A program made the translations under genes and the position numbers. The notes below the pieces were generated by a model. That model had not been told where the DNA came from and did no database searches. It worked only from the letters and a program-made list of their open reading frames with translations. A stretch of 64,000 bases of DNA from Burkholderiales bacterium (GTDB lineage Bacteria; Pseudomonadota; Gammaproteobacteria; Burkholderiales; SHXO01), in NCBI GenBank assembly GCA_020854105.1, contig JADZGB010000043.1, forward strand, positions 310,001-374,000, written 5' to 3'. Every line of letters begins with the position of its first letter. The stretch's first letter is position 1. Positions 55,501 to 62,776 of this stretch are shown here, in pieces.

Positions 55501-56373
55501 GCGCTGGGCAAGGTGACGGGCCGCAACCATCTGCATCTCGCGCAGGGCCGGCACGAGGAGAAGATCCGCTTCCGCGACGTCGCGGCGCAGCCGCGCAAGA
55601 TCATCTCGTCCCCCATCTGGTCAGGCATAGAGCACGAGCAGATCTGCTACAACGCCGGCTACACCAACGTCCACGAGCTGATCCCCTGGCGCACGCTGAC
55701 AGGCCGCCAGTCTCTCTACCAGGATCATCATTGGATGCGCGCGTTCGGTGAATCCTTCGTCACCTGGCGTCCGCCCATCGATACGCGCACGGTGGCGCAG
55801 GTCCTGGGCAAGCTGCCCAACGGCAACCCGGAGATCCAGCTCAACATCCTCACGCCTCATCAGAAGTGGGGCATCCACTCGACCTACACCGAGACGCTGA
55901 TCATGCTCACGCTCAGCCGCGGGGGACCGACGGTGTGGATCAGCGAGCACGACGCCCGGGCAGCGAGGATCGAGGACAACGACTGGATCGAGGTGTTCAA
56001 CGTCAACGGCGCGCTGACCGCCCGGGCGATCGTCTCCCAGCGCATCATGCCCGGCACCGCGCTCATGTATCACGCGCAGGAGAAGCTGGTGAACGTCGTC
56101 GGCTCGGAGATCACGGGACAGCGGGGCGGCATCCACAACTCGGTGACGCGCATCAACATGAAACCGACCCACATGATCGGCGGCTACGTGCAGCTCGCGT
56201 ACGGCTTCAACTACTACGGCACCGTCGGGGCCAACCGCGACGAGTTCGTGATCGTGCGCAAGATGAGCGAGATCAACTGGTTCGACAAGGCCGCCGACGA
56301 CGCGGTGCACTCCGGAGGCGGTTCCGCCGACTGGGGCACCGGCGGACGCGCGCGGGTGGAGGCGACGAAATGA
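52588..56373 (+). CDS. narG: Respiratory nitrate reductase alpha subunit NarG
   Basis: 1261 aa, normal for membrane-bound NarG. It binds Mo-bis-MGD and reduces nitrate to nitrite on the cytoplasmic face. The FS0 cluster ligands are His50, Cys54, Cys58 (HGVNCTGSCSW) and Cys93 (RGCPRG). The molybdenum ligand is Asp222 in YCDLPPSSPQTWGEQTDVPES, the same residue number as in E. coli NarG. No leader peptide is present apart from the short vestigial-type N-terminus of cytoplasmic NarG. GAGGAGAG precedes the ATG. narH overlaps by ATGA. No narK transporter or narXL regulator lies within the window. Confidence 0.97.
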   Translation: MSHFLDRITYFRRVREPFSDGHGITTDESRAWEDAYRERWAVDKIVRSTHGVNCTGSCSWKIYVKGGIVTWETQQTDYPRTRPDLPNHEPRGCPRGASYSWYLYSGTRIKYPLVRGRLLRHWREARRDMSPVAAWRAIVSDPEKRREWVSKRGRGGFIRASWEEVNEIIAAANAYTIREYGPDRIAGFSPIPAMSMISYAAGSRYLTLIGATLLSFYDWYCDLPPSSPQTWGEQTDVPESADWYNAGFLLVWGSNIPMTRAPDAHFYAESRYRGTKSVVIAPDYNEAAKFSDMWLHPRQGTDAALALAFGHVVLREFHLDRQVPYFADYLRQYSDCPMLVLLTEHGGRLVPDRLLRAADLPQALGEANNPDWKCVAFDQTGGELVTPLGSAGFRWGETGRWNLEERDGRGRDVRLRITLADGHDRVVPVAFPYFGGEAPRDFVATDHPEVLVRHVPAREIRLAEGGKALVATVFDLMCANYGLDRGFGGEHVAHGYDDDVPFTPAWAERITGVPRDRIVHVAREFASNAEKTHGKSMVILGAGLNHWYHMDMSYRGIISLLVMCGAVGQSGGGWAHYVGQEKLRPQAGWLPIAFALDWTRPPRQMNATSFFYAHTDQWRYETLGIDELLSPTAPAGDWSGTILDFNVRAERMGWLPSAPQLETNPLEVARTLRDSGADPNEAIPRALKSGELRLSCHDPDNPRNWPRNLFFWRSNVLGASGKGHEYFLKHFVGSLHGVVGTDERPGIHRPQEVKWHDEAPVGKLDLMVNVDFRMSTTSIYSDIVLPTATWYEKHDLNTTDMHPFIHPLTAAVDPAWEARTDWAIFRGIAQRFSEVAPEVLGVEHDLVLQPIQHDTRNELAQPYQPQDWTSGECEPVPGRTMPSLLLVERDYPATYARFTSIGPMLEKLGNGAKGLAWDTAKEIDALKGLNGLSQLAGAAGRPRIETDIEACEAVLYLAPETNGEVATKSWEALGKVTGRNHLHLAQGRHEEKIRFRDVAAQPRKIISSPIWSGIEHEQICYNAGYTNVHELIPWRTLTGRQSLYQDHHWMRAFGESFVTWRPPIDTRTVAQVLGKLPNGNPEIQLNILTPHQKWGIHSTYTETLIMLTLSRGGPTVWISEHDARAARIEDNDWIEVFNVNGALTARAIVSQRIMPGTALMYHAQEKLVNVVGSEITGQRGGIHNSVTRINMKPTHMIGGYVQLAYGFNYYGTVGANRDEFVIVRKMSEINWFDKAADDAVHSGGGSADWGTGGRARVEATK

Positions 56374-57902
56374 AGATCCGCGCCCAGATTCCGATGGTCC
56401 TCAATCTGGACAAGTGCATCGGCTGCCATACCTGTTCCATCACCTGCAAGAACGTCTGGACCAATCGTGAGGGCCAGGAGTACGCCTGGTACAACAACGT
56501 CGAGTCCAAGCCGGGCGTGGGCTATCCGAAGGACTGGGAGAACCAGGAGCGCTGGAAGGGCGGCTGGGTGCGCAAGAAGAACGGCCGCATCGAACCGCGG
56601 ATCGGCTCGAAGTGGCGCATCCTCGCGAAGATCTTCGCCAATCCGCACCTTCCCGAGATCGACGACTTCTACGAGCCCTTTACGTACGATTATGCATGGC
56701 TGCAGAACGCGCCCGAACTCCAGGCGCAGCCGGTCGCGAAACCGCGCTCGCTGGTGACCGGAGAAGTGCTGAACAAGATCGAGTGGAGCGGAAACTGGGA
56801 AGACATGCTCGGCGGGGAATTCGAGAAGCGCTCCCGCGACTACAACTTCGACGGCGTCGAGAAGGAGATCTACGGCCAGTTCGAGCAGACCTTCCTCGTG
56901 TACCTACCGCGGCTGTGCGAGCACTGCCTGAATCCTTCGTGCGTGGCGGCCTGTCCCTCGGGCGCGATCTACAAGCGCGCGGAAGACGGCATCGTGCTGA
57001 TCGACCAGGACAAGTGCCGGGGCTGGCGCATGTGCGTGTCGGGTTGTCCCTACAAGAAGATCTACTACAACTGGTCGTCGGGCAAGTCGGAGAAGTGCGT
57101 CTTCTGCTTCCCGCGCATTGAAACTGGACAACCCACCGTCTGCTCGGAGACCTGCGTGGGGCGCATCCGCTATCTCGGTGTCGTTCTCCACGATGCCGAC
57201 CGGATCGCCGAAGCCGCGTCGGTGGAGGATCCGCGCGATCTGTATCTCGCGCAGCTCGATCTCTTCCTCGACCCGAACGATCCGGCGGTTCAGGAGCAGG
57301 CACGCCTCGATGGCGTCCCTGCCCAGTGGATCGAGGCCGCGATACGCTCGCCGGTGTACAAGATGATGAAGGAGTGGAAAGTCGCCTTTCCGCTCCACCC
57401 CGAGTACCGTACCCTGCCGATGGTCTGGTACATCCCCCCGCTCTCCCCCATCCAGTCGGCTGCGGAGGCCGGCAAGCTCTCCGCGATCGACGGCATGCCG
57501 GACGTGCGCTCGCTGCGCATTCCGGTGCGCTATCTCGCCAACCTGCTGACGGCCGGAGCCGAGCAACCGGTGGTGGACGCGCTCGAGCGCATGCTCGCGA
57601 TGCGCGCCTATATGCGCGTCAAGCGCGTGGAAGGCCGCATCGACGAGAGCATCCCGCAGCGCGTCGGCCTGACCGCCGACACGGTCGAGGAGATGTACCG
57701 GGTGATGGCGATCGCCAACTACGAGGACCGCTACGTGATTCCGACCGTGCACCGCGAACTCGACGAGGATGCGTACTGGCTGCGCGGCTCGACCGGGTTC
57801 GGCTTCCGCGAGCAGACCGAGGGTTCGAGCGGTGTGAATCTGTTCGGCGGCGGTCCGAAGCGCACGCCGCGCCGCAGCCCCGACATGGACGTGCCGACAT
57901 GA
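56370..57902 (+). CDS. narH: Respiratory nitrate reductase beta subunit NarH
   Basis: 510 aa electron-transfer subunit with four Fe-S clusters. The first motif is Cys16-x2-Cys19-x2-Cys22-x3-Cys26 (CIGCHTCSITCK). Further groups are CEHCLNPSCVAACPSG, CRGWRMCVSGCP and CVFCFPRIETGQPTVCSETC. The Trp in CRGWRMC replaces a cysteine and marks the [3Fe-4S] cluster, as in other NarH proteins. It passes electrons from NarI haems to NarG. Overlaps with both narG and narJ are ATGA. Confidence 0.97.
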   Translation: MKIRAQIPMVLNLDKCIGCHTCSITCKNVWTNREGQEYAWYNNVESKPGVGYPKDWENQERWKGGWVRKKNGRIEPRIGSKWRILAKIFANPHLPEIDDFYEPFTYDYAWLQNAPELQAQPVAKPRSLVTGEVLNKIEWSGNWEDMLGGEFEKRSRDYNFDGVEKEIYGQFEQTFLVYLPRLCEHCLNPSCVAACPSGAIYKRAEDGIVLIDQDKCRGWRMCVSGCPYKKIYYNWSSGKSEKCVFCFPRIETGQPTVCSETCVGRIRYLGVVLHDADRIAEAASVEDPRDLYLAQLDLFLDPNDPAVQEQARLDGVPAQWIEAAIRSPVYKMMKEWKVAFPLHPEYRTLPMVWYIPPLSPIQSAAEAGKLSAIDGMPDVRSLRIPVRYLANLLTAGAEQPVVDALERMLAMRAYMRVKRVEGRIDESIPQRVGLTADTVEEMYRVMAIANYEDRYVIPTVHRELDEDAYWLRGSTGFGFREQTEGSSGVNLFGGGPKRTPRRSPDMDVPT

Positions 57903-58585
57903 GAGGCACGCTGAAGGCACTGAGCGCGCTGCTCGTATACCCTTGCGCCGAGCTGCAGGCCGCGACCGGGGAGATCCGCTCGGTGTTGAGCGCCGAGCGT
58001 GCGCTACCACCGCAGGTCCTGGAATCGCTGGACGTGCTGCTGCGCCGCATGTCCGGTGACGACCTGATGGACCTGCAGGCGGAGTACACGGCGCTCTTCG
58101 ATGGATCGCGTTCCCTCTCGCTCCATCTTTTCGAGCACGTTCACGGCGAGAGCCGCGAACGCGGCCAGGCGCTGATCGATCTGGCCGGCGAGTATATGAA
58201 GCGCGGCTTCGTGATCTCGGCGAACGAGCTCTCCGACTTCCTGCCGCTGTTTCTCGAGTTCCTTTCCTTCATCGAACCGACCGAAGCCCGGGAATGGCTG
58301 GGCCGCCCCGCGCACGTGCTCGTCGCGATGGAGGAGCGCCTGCGCGAGCGTGGCTCGCCCTACGCCGCCGTATTCCACGCCCTCGTCCTGCTGCCCGACA
58401 GGGAGGCGGATCCGCAGGCCGTCGCCGAGCTGCGGCTGCGCATGAGCGCCGAAGAGGCACGCAGCGTCGACGAACGCTGGGAAGACGCGCCAGTGACGTT
58501 CACCGCGCCCAATCCAGCGCCGCGTCCTGCCGGAGTCACCGCGCGCATCCGCACGATGCTGCAGCGTGATTCGCGCCCGGAGTGA
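57899..58585 (+). CDS. narJ: Nitrate reductase molybdenum cofactor assembly chaperone NarJ
   Basis: 228 aa all-helical chaperone needed to insert Mo cofactor and Fe-S cluster FS0 into NarG before membrane attachment. The family block YTALFDGSRSLSLHLFEHVHGESRERGQA (about residues 61-89) is strongly conserved, followed by GFVISANELSDFLPLFLEFLS. The start overlaps the narH stop. The C-terminal tail is Pro-rich and variable, as usual. Confidence 0.95.
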   Translation: MRGTLKALSALLVYPCAELQAATGEIRSVLSAERALPPQVLESLDVLLRRMSGDDLMDLQAEYTALFDGSRSLSLHLFEHVHGESRERGQALIDLAGEYMKRGFVISANELSDFLPLFLEFLSFIEPTEAREWLGRPAHVLVAMEERLRERGSPYAAVFHALVLLPDREADPQAVAELRLRMSAEEARSVDERWEDAPVTFTAPNPAPRPAGVTARIRTMLQRDSRPE

Positions 58586-58595
58586 GGAGAAATCG

Positions 58596-59387
58596 ATGAA
58601 CCAGTACCTGAACCAACTCGCCTTCGGCTGGTATCCCTATGTCGCGCTGGTGGTGCTCTTCGTCGGCAGCATCCTGCGCTTCGACAAGGACCAGTACAGC
58701 TGGCGCTCGCAGTCGAGCCAGTTCCTGCGCCGCCGGCAAATGATGATCGGCTCGAATCTCTTTCACCTGGGTGTGCTGGTGCTCTTCGTCGGTCATCTCA
58801 TCGGTCTGCTCACGCCGATCGGAGTCTTCCATGCGGTAGGCATCACGGAAGCGAACAAGCAGATGATGGCACTGCTGGTGGGTGGGATCGCGGGCATCTC
58901 CGCGCTCGCCGGATGCACGATGCTTCTGCACAGGAGGCTGTTCGACCCGCGCATACGCAAGAGCTCGTCATGGGGCGATATAGCGGTGCTGCTGCTGATC
59001 TGGGTTCAGCTCGTGATGGGCGTATGGACGATCTACTACAGCATCCAGCACCTGGACGGGACGAAGATGGTGCAGTTCATGGGCTGGGCGCGCGACATCC
59101 TGACGCTGCGTCCAGGTGCGGCGGCGAGGCTCGAGGATGTCGATCTCGTGTTCAAGCTACACGTCATCCTGGGACTGACGCTGTTCCTCGTCACCCCGTT
59201 CACCCGTCTCATCCACATCTGGAGCGTGCCGATCTGGTTTCTCTTCAGGCCGGGGTACCAGATCGTACGGTCGCGCTCGGTGGGACGAGTGCGGGACATC
59301 CCGCGCAACCCGCCGGGTCCGAGCATCCGGCCGATGGCGAGCGATGCGGTCACCCGGGCCAAGGCGCGAAGCGGGCAGGCGACATGA
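58596..59387 (+). CDS. narI: Respiratory nitrate reductase gamma subunit NarI
   Basis: 263 aa membrane cytochrome b with five helices. The axial haem ligands are predicted as His57 and His67 (LFHLGVLVLFVGHL) and His189 and His207 (KLHVILG, RLIHIWS), closely matching E. coli positions 56, 66, 187 and 205. It oxidises quinol at the periplasmic side and passes electrons to NarH. GAGGAG precedes ATG 58596. The C-terminal basic tail is longer than in E. coli. It overlaps the isomerase gene (ATGA). Confidence 0.96.
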   Translation: MNQYLNQLAFGWYPYVALVVLFVGSILRFDKDQYSWRSQSSQFLRRRQMMIGSNLFHLGVLVLFVGHLIGLLTPIGVFHAVGITEANKQMMALLVGGIAGISALAGCTMLLHRRLFDPRIRKSSSWGDIAVLLLIWVQLVMGVWTIYYSIQHLDGTKMVQFMGWARDILTLRPGAAARLEDVDLVFKLHVILGLTLFLVTPFTRLIHIWSVPIWFLFRPGYQIVRSRSVGRVRDIPRNPPGPSIRPMASDAVTRAKARSGQAT

Positions 59388-60316
59388 GCGAACACCACCA
59401 TACGACCAGCGAGAGCCCGCGCAAACCGTCTGCCCCGGTCATGCCCGGCGCGTGCGCCAGCGGCGGATGCGGCGGTACGACCGCGCCCATCAAGTTTCAT
59501 CGCAAGCGTCCGGTGCGGTTCAATGCGGTGCTCGTGGACGGCGTCGAGATCGCGCCGGAAGCCATTGCCCAGGAAGCACGGCAGCATCCCGCGCCGGACG
59601 GAGAAGCGGCGTGGATGGCCGCCGCGAGAGCGCTCGTGATCCGTGAGCTGCTGCTCCAGGAGGCGTGCCGGCTCGGCGTCGAGGCGCTCCCCGAATGCGA
59701 CGAAGACGGTCGTCACGAACTCGGCGAGGAAGCGCTCATCCGCGCCCTGCTCGAACGCGAAGCGCCGCCGATGGTGCCTGGCGAGCACGAGTGCCGCCGC
59801 TACTACGAAGCGCACCCGGAGCGCTTCCGCGCGCCCGAGCTCTTCGAAGCCGCGCACATCCTGATCGAGCCTGAGTCCGGCGATGAATCGGCGTGGCGGG
59901 AAGCCGAGCGCGAGGCATGTGCGATCGCCGGCGAAGTCGGCAACGATCCGCATGCGTTTGCCGAAGCGGCGCGCGCGTTTTCGAAGTGCTCGTCGGCCCG
60001 GCAAGGCGGCATCCTCGGGCAGGTACGCCGCGGTGAGCTCGTGTCCGCGGTGCAGGCGGCGCTGGATGCACTGCCCGAGGGAGCGACCCGACCCGAGCCG
60101 GTCCGTTCCCGCTTCGGCTGGCACGTGCTCAGGCTCGAGCGGCGCATCCCGGGACGCGTGCTTCCCTTCGACCACGTCAAGCCGCGCATTGCGGACATGC
60201 TGGAGGCGCGCTCCTGGGCGGTGTCGGGCGCGCGCTATACCGCCGGGCTGATCGCCAGGGCGCGCATCGAAGGCATCGACATCGATCCCGCAGCGCTCGA
60301 GAGCGGACTGGCATGA
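59384..60316 (+). CDS. PpiC-type (parvulin) peptidyl-prolyl isomerase of the nar operon
   Basis: 310 aa, starting inside the narI stop. An N-terminal segment contains MPGACASGGCGGTTAP, a Cys/Gly cluster with no signal peptide. A helical region and then a parvulin rotamase domain follow (about residues 150-255): FEAAHILIEPES, FSKCSSARQGGILGQVRRGEL, VRSRFGWHVLRL. PpiC-type genes directly after narI are known, for example in Pseudomonas nar operons. The lack of an export signal points to a cytoplasmic NifM-like role in folding or Fe-S maturation of the reductase. The metal-like CASGGCGG motif could bind a metal or cluster, which is speculative. Confidence 0.88.
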   Translation: MSEHHHTTSESPRKPSAPVMPGACASGGCGGTTAPIKFHRKRPVRFNAVLVDGVEIAPEAIAQEARQHPAPDGEAAWMAAARALVIRELLLQEACRLGVEALPECDEDGRHELGEEALIRALLEREAPPMVPGEHECRRYYEAHPERFRAPELFEAAHILIEPESGDESAWREAEREACAIAGEVGNDPHAFAEAARAFSKCSSARQGGILGQVRRGELVSAVQAALDALPEGATRPEPVRSRFGWHVLRLERRIPGRVLPFDHVKPRIADMLEARSWAVSGARYTAGLIARARIEGIDIDPAALESGLA

Positions 60317-60603
60317 TGATGCTGGGCGATCTCCTGCGCGATGCGAAACAGGCGACTGCCGTACTGGATGCCGCGTTGCGCGAGCGCATCGAGGCATTCG
60401 GCGAAGAACCCGCCGCGTTTGCCCGCACCGCGATGGCGAGCTTCGAGCGCTACGCGAGCGAGGAGGACTGGGCGACCATGATGTCGGCGATCCGGGCTGC
60501 ACCCGATCCCGGCAAGGCATGCCTCGAGGCGATGGTGCGCTGGTGGCTCCAGCGCATCGGAGCGCAACGAGATCCAAACCCAGGCGGAGGCGACACGCCA
60601 TGA
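60313..60603 (+). CDS. Small conserved-looking protein in nar operon
   Basis: 96 aa, overlapping the preceding stop (ATGATG). Predicted to be soluble and helical: GDLLRDAKQATAVLDAALRERIEAF, then a Trp-rich half (EEDWATMMSAIR, MVRWWLQRIG). No family is recognised. Four-base overlaps on both sides show it is a translated member of the nar operon. A role in reductase maturation or in the stability of the small membrane protein that follows is possible but unsupported. Confidence 0.7.
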   Translation: MMMLGDLLRDAKQATAVLDAALRERIEAFGEEPAAFARTAMASFERYASEEDWATMMSAIRAAPDPGKACLEAMVRWWLQRIGAQRDPNPGGGDTP

Positions 60604-60821
60604 GCGCACAGACACCGGAACGGCCTACAACGCAGGATGCCCCGCTCAACCCGGCGCTTCACCGCCAGATCGATGCGAGCCATGGAACCGAATTCAAGGG
60701 CACGGACCCGATGAAGACCGTTTCCGTGCAGGACCCGGACGAAGGAAGAAGCTGGCCCATGATCTGGGCCGTCGTGGCGATCATCTGCGTGGCGCTCGCC
60801 GTCTACTATGTCGTGACCTGA
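60600..60821 (+). CDS. Small single-span membrane protein ending the nar operon
   Basis: 73 aa, overlapping the preceding gene (ATGA). The first 50 residues are hydrophilic (including HRQIDASHGTEFKGTDPMK). A single C-terminal membrane helix, MIWAVVAIICVALAVYYVVT, ends the protein, so it is tail-anchored with its N-terminus probably in the cytoplasm. No family is recognised. It may tether or stabilise the nitrate reductase complex. Confidence 0.7.
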   Translation: MSAQTPERPTTQDAPLNPALHRQIDASHGTEFKGTDPMKTVSVQDPDEGRSWPMIWAVVAIICVALAVYYVVT

Positions 60822-60843
60822 GCGCGGGTCGACTTGACAGATC

Positions 60844-61092
60844 GTGGACCCATTCGGCACGGGCGTTGCTCCCCGGAACCCTATTGCATCGTGGGATCTG
60901 GTGATGAAACGCGCTATAGGGAATCCGGCACACGAGGTCGCGGAGCACGCTCTCGACGATCAGACCGATTGCACCCACGCGCAGGGGGCGTCCATTGAAC
61001 GCGTGCCCGCGGCCGAGCGGCGACTGGAGGACGCGCGCGTGCTGCTGAGCGACGAGCAGGAGCGCCGCCGCTTTCACTATCGGATCCACTGA
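60844..61092 (+). CDS. Doubtful small ORF after nar operon
   Basis: 82 codons from a GTG; an ATG at 60904 would give 62 residues (MKRAIGNPAHEVAEHALDDQ onward). The sequence is hydrophilic and charged toward the C-terminus (ERRLEDARVLLSDEQERRR), with no recognised domain, signal or ribosome site. Its amino-acid composition is protein-like, but nothing else supports it. Confidence 0.3.
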   Translation: MDPFGTGVAPRNPIASWDLVMKRAIGNPAHEVAEHALDDQTDCTHAQGASIERVPAAERRLEDARVLLSDEQERRRFHYRIH

Positions 61093-61128
61093 CAGATCGG
61101 ATCAGGCAGTGGCTGCACACGGGGTGAT

Positions 61129-62007
61129 TCAGCCCACCCCGTGACTGCGAAACCATGCCAGAGCGCGCTTCCAGCCATCCTCCGCAGCCTGCTTGCGGTA
61201 CGAGGGTCGGTAGTCGGCGTGGAAGGCATGCGGCGTGTCGGGATAGACGTGGATGCGAGATTTCTTGCCTGACTGCGCGAGCGCCGCGTTCATGCGCTCG
61301 ACCGTGTCCATCGGTATTCCGGCGTCGGCCCCTCCGTACAGTCCCAGGACCGGCGCATCGATCTTCTCGACCAGATCGATCGGGTGAGTCGGATTCGTAT
61401 CGGTCTTCGGCCCCGTGAGGCGACCGTACCAGGCGACACCGGCGTCGACCTCTGGGTTGTGTGCCGCATACAGCCACGTGATGCGCCCGCCCCAGCAGAA
61501 CCCGGTGATGCCGAGCTTGCCGATGTTTCCACTGTTACTGGCGGCCCATGCCACGGTCGCGTCCAGATCCTCCGTCACCTGTGCGTCGGGCACCTTGCTG
61601 ACGACCCCGGCAAGGATCTCCTTCACGTCGCCGATCCGGGACACGTCTCCCTGGCGGTAGAACAGCTCCGGTGCGATGGCCAAGTAACCCGCCTTCGCGA
61701 ATCGGCGGGCGACATCCTCGATGTGCTCGTGCACCCCGAAGATCTCCTGAACCACCAGAATCACCGGCAGATCGCGGCCCGCCTTGGGCATGGCCCGATA
61801 GCCGGGAATGCTGCCCTCGCCGGTCGGAATGCTGACCTCGCCTGCGGTGAGGCCATCCGTGTCCGTATGAATCATCGTCTGCGCCCTCACGGGCTGGACG
61901 GCGAGGGCGAAGCCCGTCGCCAGGGAGGACGCCACGAACGACCGCCGCGTCCATCGGGTATTGCCTTGCACCAGTGCGAGGAAGTCTTCCTGTATCGCGT
62001 CGTCCAT
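61129..62007 (-). CDS. Dienelactone-hydrolase-family protein with Tat signal
   Basis: 292 aa alpha/beta hydrolase. A twin-arginine signal (RWTRRSFVASSLATGFAL, residues 19-36) precedes the mature domain. The catalytic triad is Cys171 (TGFCWGGR), Asp228 (YGGADAGI) and His260 (DTPHAFH), as in dienelactone hydrolase, with the conserved VVQEIFGVHEHI block. AAAGGAAC precedes ATG 62007. Periplasmic Tat-exported members are common in proteobacteria and their substrates are mostly unknown. It is monocistronic and convergent with the end of the nar region. Confidence 0.9.
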   Translation of the reverse strand: MDDAIQEDFLALVQGNTRWTRRSFVASSLATGFALAVQPVRAQTMIHTDTDGLTAGEVSIPTGEGSIPGYRAMPKAGRDLPVILVVQEIFGVHEHIEDVARRFAKAGYLAIAPELFYRQGDVSRIGDVKEILAGVVSKVPDAQVTEDLDATVAWAASNSGNIGKLGITGFCWGGRITWLYAAHNPEVDAGVAWYGRLTGPKTDTNPTHPIDLVEKIDAPVLGLYGGADAGIPMDTVERMNAALAQSGKKSRIHVYPDTPHAFHADYRPSYRKQAAEDGWKRALAWFRSHGVG

Positions 62008-62311
62008 CGTTGTTCCTTTGTCGGTGATCGTATCAGCCCGTCGATGACGGCACGGAACCGGCAGCAAGTGCCGAACCGAGGATGCGCCCATGTCGTCCTG
62101 GCGGAACCTGCCCCGGAATGCTTTGACCCGGGAGCCGGAGTCCAGCGCAGACAGACAAGGCCCTTCTCAGTTTCGGCTGGATCCCGACTTGCGCCGGAAG
62201 ACGGGAGGGCATTCGGCAGTGCCTTTCTGCGGCCGCCGCTGCGGCGCAAAGCCGGCTTGCTTGATCTGGAGCAAATGAAGGCGACCGGACTCCGGGTATA
62301 AGATCTCCGCC
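62008..62311. other. 304-bp divergent intergenic region with possible FNR-like box
   Basis: It lies between the dienelactone-hydrolase-like gene and the small secreted-protein gene. TTGATCTGGAGCAA at 62261-62274 is one mismatch from TTGAT-N4-ATCAA, 38 bp before the start at 62312. The same bases also form TTGCT-N8-AGCAA (62257-62274). A TATAAG -10-like hexamer lies at 62296-62301. No gene is seen here. Confidence 0.4.
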
Positions 62312-62704
62312 ATGCGTCCGAACCGCCGCACGCGGCTGCATCTTGCCCTCGTCTCCCTCCTCGCTCTGCTGTTCATGCAGCTCAGTGTGGCGGCGTACGC
62401 GTGCGCCGACATGCGTGCCGCGGCCGGCGGCGACCCGACTCCCGTGCACGAGGCGATGGTCGACTGCGAGGACATGGACGCGGAGCAGCCGCTGCTGTGC
62501 CACGCACACTGTCACGCGCAATCCGCGACGAGCGACATTCCGGTGCCCGCACCCGTTGCCCTGCCAGGCTTCGACCTCGCCGGTACTGCCGCACTCGTGC
62601 GATCCCTGCACCCGGTTGCCCAGGACAATCCGACTTCCCCCGACATACTCGCGCGCACCACCGCGCCGCCCATCCCGGTCGCCAACTGCTGCTACCGGAA
62701 CTAG
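62312..62704 (+). CDS. Small secreted Cys/His protein preceding a metal-efflux gene
   Basis: 130 aa. A Sec signal (HLALVSLLALLFMQLSVAAYA, about residues 10-30) precedes a mature part with potential metal ligands: ACADM, HEAMVDCEDMD, LLCHAHCHAQ (C-x-A-H-C-H) and a C-terminal NCCYRN. Similar short Cys/His/Met-containing exported proteins precede CusC/CzcC-type genes in other proteobacteria and may bind copper or silver in the periplasm. A TolC-family gene begins 72 bp later in the same direction. The specific metal is inferred, not shown. Confidence 0.75.
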   Translation: MRPNRRTRLHLALVSLLALLFMQLSVAAYACADMRAAAGGDPTPVHEAMVDCEDMDAEQPLLCHAHCHAQSATSDIPVPAPVALPGFDLAGTAALVRSLHPVAQDNPTSPDILARTTAPPIPVANCCYRN

Positions 62705-62776
62705 CCTCCTGACTGCCTGAACCGTTCACGGCCGTGCGTACCGGCCGTGGTGATTGCATGCGTCCAGGAGGCATCG

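Noticed and set aside
60834-60839. TTGACA as a -35 box for a gene after the nar operon
   Set aside because: No -10-like hexamer follows at 16-18 bp and the downstream ORF is itself doubtful.
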